A program made the position numbers and the translations under genes. This document shows, one piece after another, positions 55,521-64,000 of a stretch of DNA of 64,000 bases. The DNA comes from Notospermus geniculatus (taxonomy: Eukaryota > Nemertea > Pilidiophora > Heteronemertea > Lineidae). The notes beneath the pieces were generated by a model. That model was not told where the DNA came from. It did not search any database and worked only from the letters and a program-made list of their open reading frames with translations. The stretch's first letter is position 1, and the number at the start of each line of letters is the position of its first letter. Location of the stretch: NCBI GenBank assembly GCA_002633025.1, contig NMRB01000988.1, forward strand, positions 163,746-227,745, read 5' to 3'.

Positions 55521-55842
55521 GCAGCACACGTCACCACTTTCGTTGCTTGTACAGGCAATTTTCGTGGTCGGCAATTTTTGTGGCGGTTGCCGGTTTACAG
55601 CAGACGTCACCACTCAGTGGTCTCGTGTGCTGCTGATGGCCACGCATCACCACAACTGGCAACTACGAGCAATTTTCGTGGTGAGAAATCAAACCGATTT
55701 GATTTTCGGCAACTTGGGCAACTCGTGGTCACCACAGAATTTCCGTGGTGAGTGGTCGTTGTCGGCCACAGCACACTTGGCCATTTTCGTGGCGACCACG
55801 AAAATTGCCTGTATGAGCAACGAAAGTGATGACGTGTGCTGC
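55521..55842. mobile_element. Inverted-repeat element with GCAGCACAYGTCA ends, long form
   Basis: Same ends as 49226-49378, but the centre includes further hairpin pieces built on CACCAC, AATTTTCGTGGTGA and GTGGTCACCACAG. Confidence 0.8.
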
Positions 55843-56458
55843 ATTTATGCACATGCATTGTCCACTAATGGTTGTAACGATATCCACTACGCAATCTCAT
55901 TTACCGTTTGGTGGGGTGGTTTTGTCCGCTAATGGTATTTATCGTCGATGTCTTCCTCTTTGCCCTGAGTACGGAAGTTCCAAAAACAATTAACCTTTGC
56001 AGCATGACATTTACTAAGTTAATTATCGTTGGAGAAGATGAAGATGTCTGATGTGACAGTTACAATGAAATTAATAACCATCTCTGACGGTTCCTTTAAT
56101 CAGGCTGTATTGTGCACACATAATGTCAAGTGCCAATTTTTCAGACGAATCAAAGCACCTGTGGTAAATTGGCGTTGCGAATACAAATGCCATGTACGTA
56201 GTTACTTGATTTTCCAGCTGATTTTGCGTTGCGACTTGCTTTGCAACTGGGTTGCGTTGCAACTGGGCACTCGATCGCCGTATAGTAGTGGACTAGCTAG
56301 ACGTGATTTCCACCATTGGCGAAGATGTGCTCAATTTCAGTCGGCAATCGGTCGGCGACCGGTATCAGTTCCTTGCGATCGTATTCAATCGCAGGTAGCA
56401 GGTTGCAAAGCAAGTCGTAACGCAGAAAATCAGCAATGCATTCCCAGCTTAAGGCTAG

Positions 56459-56597
56459 GCGCACATGGACGGCGAATCTCAATGCGGTAGGGGTGTTTTA
56501 GTCTACTGACCTGGCTGAATGACGAGTCGAGCAGCATTGGGTCAGTCAACTTAAAAAACACCCCTACCGCATTGAGATTTGCTGTCCATATGCGCCT
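56459..56597. mobile_element. WA1 element, copy 3, uninterrupted
   Basis: Counterpart of 50029-50257 without the hairpin insertion. Confidence 0.9.
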
Positions 56598-56626
56598 ACT
56601 AAGAAATGATGGTACCCTACATGTAA

Positions 56627-56856
56627 TGCCCCATCCTGCCCCGTCCTAAAAAATCGTAAAACGGGCTAGAACGTGTAACGTTGGCCAAATAATGCCTCGA
56701 AGTTCTGGAGCACCCTTCCCGTGCGAGCCCGTCCATGAAGTTCGTAAAAGGACTGTAAAACGTTGCCACTACGTCCACTCCATTCGCAGACAGTTTGAGC
56801 CCGTTTGGCAACATTTTCAAGAACGTACTGAGAACTATCTCAGTGTGATGGGGGCA
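56627..56856 (-). mobile_element. H1 MITE, copy 7
   Basis: Duplicate of copy 4, with the same shortened left end and TAA flanks. Confidence 0.95.
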
Positions 56857-57255
56857 TAAGCTGATTTCTAGCCTTTTTTACATCTCTTCAAACTTCATAG
56901 AATGTACCTTGGCGACGAAAGGTCAATTCTATTTGACTTAGTACTTATCAAGGAAAGACGAACTCTACGCTACGTGAGAATGCCAACTTGGATGGTACGC
57001 TAAATCTGGATGGTTGTCAGACAGTTTTTACACATGAGAGTAGTTCATGCCGTTGTTTTGATAGATTAGTATTTTGTTGTCTTCCAGTGGGCGGATCAGT
57101 GATATCAAAGTGGGTGATCACGATTTGAATCGTGACAGCGGACTTTGATATCTTGCTTAGACAGAAGAGAATACGAGCACTTTACGAGTAATAGCAAATA
57201 GCATGCCCTGTGTATACTCTACACTCGCTTTATTGGTCCACATGCATAAAAAAGC

Positions 57256-57685
57256 AAATGCTTTTTACTTGAAAATTGAAGCAATTACTTCCATCCGTAT
57301 GCATAAAATCCAAAGTAAATGCTTTTGCTAAAAGCAATTGCTATTAAAAAAATCAATTACTATTGGGGCGAATTTATAAAACATAGCAAAAGCTTACAAG
57401 CCAAAGCCCCAAGGCCAAGCTTTTGCTTGTCAAGGAGAAGCACAAGCCAAATATTTTGCTTACAAGCATATTCATAATCAATTGCTTAACCTGATGACCT
57501 TTTCTTATAAAGCCAACTTAAAAGCAAGATTTTCTATCTGATGAAGCTAATGCTCGCAAGGCAAAGCTTCTGCTAATTCGTATAGGGAGTTGCTTGTTCT
57601 ATAAAGCAAAAGCGAAATTTTATAAATACCTCTTCAAGAAAAAGCCCAGAAAAAGCAAATGCTAGTTTTTATGAATTCGGCCCAA
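57256..57685. mobile_element. AM1 element, long form, second copy
   Basis: Counterpart of 50893-51358 in unit 2, with small indels. CTAGCAAATGCTAG appears just beyond its right end. Confidence 0.7.
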
Positions 57686-58188
57686 CTTGTTCCTTTCTAG
57701 CAAATGCTAGAATTCATATGCATAATACTGAGCAATTGCTCCAACTGAGACGAGCTAGCACACACACATGTAGGTTTTAGCTCACAGACACAGCCCGCAG
57801 AGATGATCTTTATGCAGAGATTTCCGAACATGTCCTGCCAGCTTAGAAGCGAAGTTAAAGTATCCTGCAAGGCATAAGAATGACTACGTAGCTTTGAGAT
57901 TGAAACCTTTTCAAAAGTGTAGCTTTAGAAGTCGCATTGGAAATTTGTACGCCTGTTTAAAATCGTTGATTCTGAGTGTGATATGCTTCAGTCCTTTGGA
58001 TTCCGCTTGTTAAAACATAGTTGTGGATTCAAAGAGAGTTTAACAGAGCCCAAACGTTTCACTCCACGCATAATGAAAGATTCCTCTGGAAGCCAATTTT
58101 AATTTGACTCCGCCCGACGTCGACATTGAACTTGAAACGGTGAAAACTGTCGACGAAGATACACATGTAAACTAGAGGTACTGCTTTA

Positions 58189-58435
58189 AGGGCCTGTCAC
58201 ACTGGAGTATTTCACAAAACGTCCCGCCCCGTCCTAAAAAATTGTAAAACGGGCTAGAACGTGTAACCCTTCGCCAAATAACGCGTTGATGTTCTGGAGC
58301 ACCCTTCCCGTCCATGAAGTTCGTAAAAAGACTCTAAAAAGTTACCACTACGTCAACTACGTTCGCACACAGTTTGAGCCCGTTCGGCAAAATTTTCAAG
58401 AACGTACTGAGAACTAGCTCAGTGTGATGGGGGTA
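58189..58435 (-). mobile_element. H1 MITE, copy 8
   Basis: Duplicate of copy 5, flanked by TTA. Confidence 0.95.
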
Positions 58436-59177
58436 TTACGTGAGAGTTTTTTCGTGCGAGTTGGCTCTCAATGGGCAATAGGAGCAGACAGCCACGCTTA
58501 TTGCCAAAAGATGGCAGCAAAGTTCTAGCGGACCAATACAAAAGAACATTCTCCTGATTGGTGCTCAGTCAAGCAAGAATTGATCCGCCAGGCATTGAAT
58601 TGGGGCACCGATGACTGCCCATATTTCCTTTGATTTGGCCAGTTCTCGCGAGAAAACTAACAGCCCCTTACGATGCATTCGACAACCCCAGTGTTGCCCC
58701 TACCGGTCGTTATCGGAACTAACCCGAAGTAATCGTGTCTTTCGAGAATGCCGCTTGAAACATTGGAAGGTACATGTATATGCCAATACGCCACTCCACG
58801 TTCGTTGCACTCCCAGCCGATAGAAATAATTGCTTCTAGATTTTTTTCTCCAATATACGATCAGATAGCACAGCAGTTATCGTATTAGAATTATTGTTAC
58901 GGGCCTCCGGAGGCCAAAGAAATAATTCTTTGGTGCAGAAGTATGAGACGGCTGATAAGTTGGTGGTCTGGGATTTTGTCTTTGGCTGTGTAAAATGAGA
59001 AGTAACGCAAAATCATTGCAAAAACTCTATTCCTTTAATTGCACAATGCGACACGAGGATTGTCCTGTCTTACTGACGTTCTTCATTGGTTTTGATGTCC
59101 CTTTGGGCTTTCACAACAAAACTGACGAACTTGGTATCGAATCCCGTGTTCTGTTTTGTGTTGTGATGAAAATCACT

Positions 59178-59313
59178 GTCAAGGCTTGTTCATACATGGC
59201 ACGACCACGAACTCGAACGCGGAGAAAGCTTTGTTCAGGGGCAGCGCCGTGAAGAAAGAACAAAGCTTCTGCCGTGGTTGCATTCGTGTTCGTGTTATGA
59301 ACAGGGCTTTACA
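59178..59313. mobile_element. GK1 element, unit 2 copy
   Basis: Counterpart of 52803-52938. Confidence 0.8.
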
Positions 59314-59475
59314 GTGAGTCGGCATTGTTTTCATGTGAAATCCGACCGTTATTGAACCCCTATTTAGAATGGAATACACAGTTTCCCTGTGTTTTCTCGT
59401 CCGAGTTGGCTAGTTATGAGCGAATTCAATCACAGAAAACTATAGGCTGTCGTTTGTGTCATGGTCTCGGCGTAA

Positions 59476-59728
59476 TGCCCCCATCACACTGAGCTACATG
59501 TAGTTCTCAGTACGTTCTTGAAAATTTTGCCGAACGGGCTCAAACTATCTGCGAACGGAGTGGACGTAGTGGCAACTTTTTACAGTCTTTTTACGAACTT
59601 CATGGACGGGAAGGGTACTCCAGAACATCGAGGCATTATTTTGCCAAGGGTTACACGTTCTAGCCCGTTTTACGATTTTTTAGGACGGGGCAGGACGTTT
59701 TGAGAACTACTTCAGTGTGACAGGCCCT
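59476..59728 (+). mobile_element. H1 MITE, copy 9
   Basis: The uninterrupted counterpart of copy 6. Carries the same TACATGTA in its left terminus. TAA at 59473-59475 and 59729-59731. Confidence 0.95.
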
Positions 59729-59731
59729 TAA

Positions 59732-59978
59732 TGCCCCCATCACACTGAGCTAGTTCTCAGTACGTTCTTGAAAATTTTGCCGAACGGGCTCAAACTGTGT
59801 GCGAACGGAGTGGACGTAGTGGCAACGTTTTACAGTCTTTTTACGAACTTCGTGGATGGGAAGGGTGCTCCAGTACATCGAAGCATTATTTGGCCAAGGG
59901 TACACGTTCTAGCCCGTTTTACGATTTTTTTAGGACGGGGCAGGACGTTTTGAGAACGACTTCAGTGTGATGGGGGTA
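59732..59978 (+). mobile_element. H1 MITE, copy 10
   Basis: Directly follows copy 9, sharing one TAA with it, and shares the next TAA (59979-59981) with copy 11. Absent from unit 1. Confidence 0.95.
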
Positions 59979-59981
59979 TAA

Positions 59982-60230
59982 TACCCCCATCACACTGAGC
60001 TAGTTCTCAGTACGTTCTTGAAAATATTGCCGAACGGGCTCAAACTGTGTGCGAACGGAGTGGACGTATAGTGGCAACGTTTTACAGTCTTTTTACCAAC
60101 TTCATGAACGGGAAGGGTGCTCCAGTACATCGAAGCATTATTTGGCCAAGGGTACACGTTCTAGCCCGTTTTACGATTTTTTTAGGACGGGGCAGGACGT
60201 TTTGAGAACGACTTCAGTGTGATGGGGGTA
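59982..60230 (+). mobile_element. H1 MITE, copy 11
   Basis: About 96% identical to copy 10, with TAA at 60231-60233. The junction GGGGGTATAATACCCCC is palindromic. Confidence 0.95.
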
Positions 60231-60826
60231 TAAGGCTCAAGTAGCCTACGGGGATCGTTCTGTCACCCATCGCGTAACCTTGACAGCAAAATCCACGCGA
60301 CCGACCCGTTCCGAGGGTCTATAATCCCTGATACAGCATTATCAACTCATTTTAGCATGTCACAGCCGTCACGTGACTACACCAGGGGAACGTGATGTTT
60401 CCAAAGGATAACGATATTCACATTACGGTTATTGGCAATTTACTATATATCGCCGAGGCCGCCATTGTCGTAACGTACAGGTCCGAGGTTTCGAGCTGTG
60501 TTAACTAGATAATAGATACCCAATCTATACCCAAGGTTAATATGATATCTTCACGATCGGGCAAGCCAAGGTCATATCCCAAGGAATATCAGAAAATGAT
60601 ATCACGTTACATTATCGATGTTAATGCCCCCAGCAGCCAGATTTGTGCTTTATATGAATTCTCAAAGCATCTTTAAAACGGTTCATTGAACGAATCCGAG
60701 TTTTAATCAACGTGGTAAATTTCCGGTTACAGAGTATTGGGAATCACGAAACTGTCGACGATTTCCGTTCCAGAGAATGACGTCACTGACTGATGAGCCG
60801 AATTGGCTGCCCCGTGGTTCCCGGTC

Positions 60827-61032
60827 TCATCGGTAGGACTACATTGCTGAGATCGTTAGCGCCTGTCGTCCATTCGAAAAGTAACCGATGACTGGTCGCT
60901 CTCATTCAACAAAAGAGCAATCAGTGGGTTTTCAACCAATCAACGACGCGTTTTTCATCGGCTGCTTTTCGGGCGATCACGTGATTATGTTCGACAGGCG
61001 CTGCCGATCTCAGTACTTGGTCCTATCGGTGA
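60827..61032. mobile_element. RG1 MITE, copy 3
   Basis: Counterpart of 54469-54671 in unit 2. Confidence 0.85.
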
Positions 61033-61142
61033 GCTCTGGAACTAATCACTAGTTAAAATCCGACTCTTCATTCCACATCCGCTTGGCGCGAGGTTTTCGA
61101 CCGATATCGCAACGGCTGGGTCAAATTTGACATACCATGCAA

Positions 61143-61280
61143 GATGTTCAGTGCAGATTACACGTGCGCGATGCATTGCGTCATTTCAAAATGGCCGACA
61201 TTTCGGCCGTAGCCGTAAACACGAACTGTGATTGGTGAAAGAACTTTTTTATGTCACGTTTCTAGGGAAAATGACAGTGA
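61143..61280 (+). repeat. Dispersed 120-140 bp repeat, copy 3
   Basis: Matches 54903-55040 and, in reverse, 12228-12344. It forms most of the loop of the inverted repeat at 61068-61770. Confidence 0.75.
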
Positions 61281-61384
61281 TGATGCCTGTAGTGGCAGAA
61301 AAGACAAATTGATTGATGTATGGTATGTCAAATTTTACCCAGCCGTTGGGGAGATATCGGCTGAAAACCTCGCGCCAATTGGAT

Positions 61385-61746
61385 TAGTCTCGTGCCACCA
61401 GACTCTTGCAATTTCCAATTTTAGAGTCTGGTCCATATGGTTACTTTGACTTGTAAAACCGTCATGGCGGACAATCTACCGACGATGACGTAGAACACAA
61501 CTACACTTCACTGCATGCATGCATGCATGCAAAAAGCATGCAGCATGCGAGTAAAACTGCAGCCTACGTCACCAACTTTTGAGACCATAATGCATTGGTA
61601 GTGACTAGCCAATCAGCGAAGTTCCCCTTATTTTGAATTATCGGAATAAGGTCACTGACCCAATTACAATGAGAATTGCGTTTTGTGCCAGACCCTCGGT
61701 CTCACGACCTCGGAGTATGAACGAGGGGCTGGTTGCGCGAGACTAG
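61385..61746. mobile_element. 362-bp MITE with 8-bp target duplication
   Basis: TAGTCTCGTGCCACCAG and CTGGTTGCGCGAGACTA are 17-bp inverted ends, and AATTGGAT is repeated exactly at 61377-61384 and 61747-61754. An 8-bp duplication is the hallmark of hAT elements. The interior contains a (TGCA)n stretch at 61513-61549. No transposase. Confidence 0.9.
61513..61549. repeat. (TGCA)n palindromic microsatellite
   Basis: CTGCATGCATGCATGCATGC, five A, then GCATGCAGCATGC. Lies inside the hAT-type MITE. Confidence 0.9.
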
Positions 61747-61769
61747 AATTGGATGTGGAATGAAGAGCT

Positions 61770-62540
61770 CGTGTACATGTAAATCTCCTCAGCCCGCCTT
61801 GAAATGAAATGTACGCGACTCACCCACGTCAGGGAAATCACGTCTCTGGTTAATGAGATGAGAACCACTGGCCGCTGGAACATAAAGTTGTTAACGCATG
61901 ATTTGAAGAACAAGGACATCAACCCGTTAGCTTTGCTGCTCTGAGGTTTAGTGTTTTTGTCGGCAAGGAAATCCACGAGGTAAAGTGTCCTGTCATTTTA
62001 CCGTGGCACATAAGATTAATGTGCGTGGCGTTACCCAAAGGTATTAGATTCAAATCTCACAATAGGCAATCGGTCATCGGGCATTTTCCTCGGAGGCTGC
62101 TGATGTCGTTGTACCTGACTTAAAATCTCGTTTCACCATCCCCCGCGTATTGCTGCTCACTCGGAGTGATCAGGCGCGGATCCAGAGCCGGGGGGGGGGA
62201 AGATGAAGGTATGTCAGTCATCGAACCAACATGAGAAGCCCTTTACTTACTTCAACAAAGAGCTGTAGGGAATAAGGAAAATCGATGGATTTTAGCATGT
62301 TTGAGTCTTTAAGGAATGGAAATACGATACAATGTGGTATAGATCCAAGTTTTCGTCATTGAATTCTTATGATGTTATAATTGTACAACCTTGTAAGTTA
62401 TGACTTTTTCATCTCTATACAATATTTGGTTTATCTCGAAGTTTGCAGAAGTTCTGTAGTGAAATTCCTGCATGAAGTATAAGAGTTGAAAGAGAAATGA
62501 GCCGACTGATATCCAACTCCTGTTCAAACGTTCGGAGTAG
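61770..62540. other. No gene; possible G-rich MITE tip
   Basis: CAGGCGCGGATCCAGAGCCG followed by ten G at about 62172-62201 resembles the end of a G-rich MITE, but no partner end was found. Frames at 61743-61976 and 62375-62641 are unsupported. Confidence 0.35.
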
Positions 62541-62549
62541 AAACAAAGA

Positions 62550-62640
62550 GAACGAGGAAAAATGCGAACGCGCAGAAAGCTTTGTTCAGAAGCAGTGCAG
62601 CGAGAAAAGAACAAAGCTTCTTTCGCGGGCGCTTCGCACA
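62550..62640. mobile_element. GK1 hairpin element, short copy
   Basis: GCAGAAAGCTTTGTTCAGAA pairs with GAACAAAGCTTCTTTCGCG. Related to 52803-52938. Confidence 0.75.
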
Positions 62641-62659
62641 AACTACGACCCGTATTTTA

Positions 62660-63394
62660 AGCCTCGTTTATGTCGCCCTTACGTACAGTCAGAACTAGTT
62701 GGCAACTGATAATCGGCGCGTAGTTGGAACTAATTAGTCACAACTACAAGGTGACATAAGCTCTCGGGCGTCAGCGAGTAACTGGTTGCCAACTAGTTGC
62801 AAACTAAAAATATCCAGATCCTGAAAGTCGCACATTCAACTTACTTAAAATCAAAAGAAATCTGTGTCGACATAAGCACTCAAAAGACGGCGATAAACTT
62901 GTTCCAGGTAGTTGCGACCGATCGGTATTTTTCTAGTCGGTGGCCACATAAGTTATCAGTTGCAACTAGTTGACGCTATTTCTATCACAGCGTAGGGCGA
63001 CATAAGCCGTGTTTACACCTGTACAATTTTTCCAGGCCCGGGTTCGAATTTAACCCGGATCCATTGAATTTTCTGTCCACACCTATTATTCGTCTTACGA
63101 TATTGAACGCTGGCCATGCTATTTATAGACACACCACCCATTCAATTTTAGCAGACCGACACCTGTCGGTGGGCTCAGTAAACGTTTTAGCCCGGCATTT
63201 TTCTGTCCACACCTTTGAAATTGCCGGGCTAAAGTATAATCCGGATCAGACCCGCCGAGCGAAAGCGGGCTAAATTAGTCCGGCAATTTTTAATCCGGAT
63301 CCGATTTTCATAGGTGTAAACGCAAAAAAGGCGGGTCAGAGCCGGGTCAGGTCCGGCAATTTCCTCAGGTGTAAACACGGCTATAAGCGAGGCT
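62660..63394. mobile_element. TS1 MITE, copy 2, nested in PT1
   Basis: AGCCTCGTTTATGTCGCCCT to the end ATAAGCGAGGCT, with TTA duplicated at 62657-62659 and 63395-63397. It is in turn interrupted at 63005-63382. It shares the whole interior with 43473-43830 in reverse orientation. Confidence 0.95.
63005..63382. mobile_element. GT1 MITE, copy 2, innermost of the nest
   Basis: AGCCGTGTTTACACCTG and CAGGTGTAAACACGGCT are perfect 17-bp inverted ends. ATA lies on both sides (the duplication may be read as ATA or ATAAG). The intact TS1 at 43830 gives the empty site GACATAAGCGAGG. The interior is rich in GCCCGG/CCGGGC and AATCCGGAT. No coding capacity. Confidence 0.95.
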
Positions 63395-63536
63395 TTAGAA
63401 TGCTTCTCAACGTAAAGGAGTTCCTCAAGGCTATTGTTCTTCTGTTGAGAACAATAGCCTTGGGGAACTCCTTTTCGTTGAGGAGAATTCTAAAATACAG
63501 GCCTACATGTAGGCCAACCGACGCCACCATGACTAT

Positions 63537-63839
63537 GGGCGGCCGTCCATTGGAGCGTTTCCGTGCGCGGAAACGCTCGAAAGCATTGTTTTTTCCGCAT
63601 CGTTGGTCACGGCGCGGAAAAAAACAATGCTTATGTCCGAGGTACACGATCAAATTTTCCATCCAATTTTCTTAATAGGCTCAATAAAGGCCTATGCGGG
63701 TTTATACACTGAAGCCCTAATAGCCCCAAAATCTGAATTTCAAAAAAAATTGGATGAAAAATTTGATCGTGTACAGCGGGCATTACGAGCGTTTCCGCAC
63801 AGGGAAACGCTCCAATGGAAAGCCGCCCTTATGGCAAAA
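63537..63839. mobile_element. 303-bp MITE with GGGCGGCCGTCCATTGG ends
   Basis: GTCCATTGGAGCGTTTCC and GGAAACGCTCCAATGGAAAG are inverted, and TACACGATCAAATTTTCCAT pairs with its complement at about 63750-63775. The left arm contains an extra hairpin, AAGCATTGTTTTTTCCGC/GCGGAAAAAAACAATGCTT (about 63580-63633), missing from the right arm. The 92-codon frame at 63603-63881 is a reading of this element. Confidence 0.85.
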
Positions 63840-64000
63840 CTTTCTCCGAGTGTACGGTTCGTCATCAGAAAGATCAGGTAGTTGTAACACGCTCAATCTC
63901 ACCGGTGCTAAGATCTAAACCAAGACCGTAGAACTCTATAAACGAAGTGGAGGTTTGCCAAAGGCCAGTCCACACTTGGCCATTATCGCTAGCGACATGG
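63840..64000. other. No recognised feature
   Basis: Short unique-looking tail of the window. Confidence 0.3.

Larger units (their letters stand above)
55475..61284 (+). repeat. 5.8-kb tandem duplication, unit 2
   Basis: Partner of 49181-55041. Gains relative to unit 1: two extra H1 elements (59732-60230) and about 180 bp in 55521-55842. Lacks: CA1 and the 50064 hairpin. Small deletions include about 20 bp before 60827 and a large gap near 61140, where unit 1 has about 100 extra bases. Confidence 0.95.
61068..61770. repeat. Inverted repeat interrupted by a MITE
   Basis: CTCTTCATTCCACATCCG...GGTTTTCGACCGATAT...GGGTCAAATTTGACATAC at 61068-61134 pairs with GGTATGTCAAATTTTACCCA...GGCTGAAAACCTCGCG at 61322-61376 and GGATGTGGAATGAAGAG at 61751-61767. 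The right arm is split by the element at 61385-61746. Confidence 0.85.
62647..63503. mobile_element. PT1 hairpin element, copy 3, interrupted by a nest
   Basis: Left tip GACCCGTATTTTA is at 62647-62659. The rest, from GAATGCTTCTCAACGTAAAG to TTCTAAAATACAGGCC, is at 63398-63503. Without the nested material it would be about 119 bp, like 48172-48290. Confidence 0.9.

Noticed and set aside
63603-63881. 92-codon frame near the right edge
   Set aside because: It lies within an inverted-repeat MITE and includes both its arms.

Overview
The window looks like intergenic DNA from an animal genome, most likely a marine invertebrate deuterostome such as a lancelet, echinoderm or hemichordate. I infer this from dense short inverted-repeat transposons, tRNA-derived SINE heads, satellites, recent tandem duplications, about 45 copies of the octamer TACATGTA, and the absence of compact operon-like coding. 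Species is not determined. I found no protein-coding gene I can support. The longest open frame (259 codons, 47953-48732) is a 33-bp minisatellite read in frame, and most other frames of 60-180 codons lie inside non-coding repeats.

Layout. 1-9 kb: a microsatellite running into a MITE, a 421-bp MITE (2155-2575), a 58-bp minisatellite (about 3335-3735), a 1-kb foldback (3780-4824), three 93-bp tandem units (4965-5247), a SINE head (5983-6056) and a TTAA-flanked MITE (7684-8072). 8.7-16 kb: a palindromic array with a 20-21 bp period (8758-9110), then five copies of a MITE with CGAAGTACGAAAT ends. 16-30 kb: small MITEs, a 916-bp Tc1-like foldback (17494-18409), a TTAA-flanked MITE holding a 276-bp duplication around an N, and several hairpin families. 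30-41 kb: a pogo-like element with a nested palindrome, 321-bp direct repeats around a truncated foldback, a tandem pair of palindromes, and a 1.9-kb tandem duplication (36641-40421) whose second copy carries a SINE. 41.6-46.4 kb: a tandem duplication whose first copy carries extra transposons. 47-49 kb: a 33-bp minisatellite and inverted-repeat elements. 49.2-61.3 kb: a tandem duplication of about 5.8 kb, again with transposon presence/absence differences. 61.4-63.9 kb: a MITE with an 8-bp target duplication and a three-level nest of elements.

The paralogous copies act as internal controls, giving filled and empty sites for several elements. They also show that TACATGTA repeatedly stands where the sister copy has TA, which suggests a discrete small insertion, possibly the excision footprint of a Tc1-type transposon. 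Family labels (H1, PB1, CG1, FB1-3 and so on) are mine and used only here. All alignments were made by eye, so most boundaries are good to a few bases.
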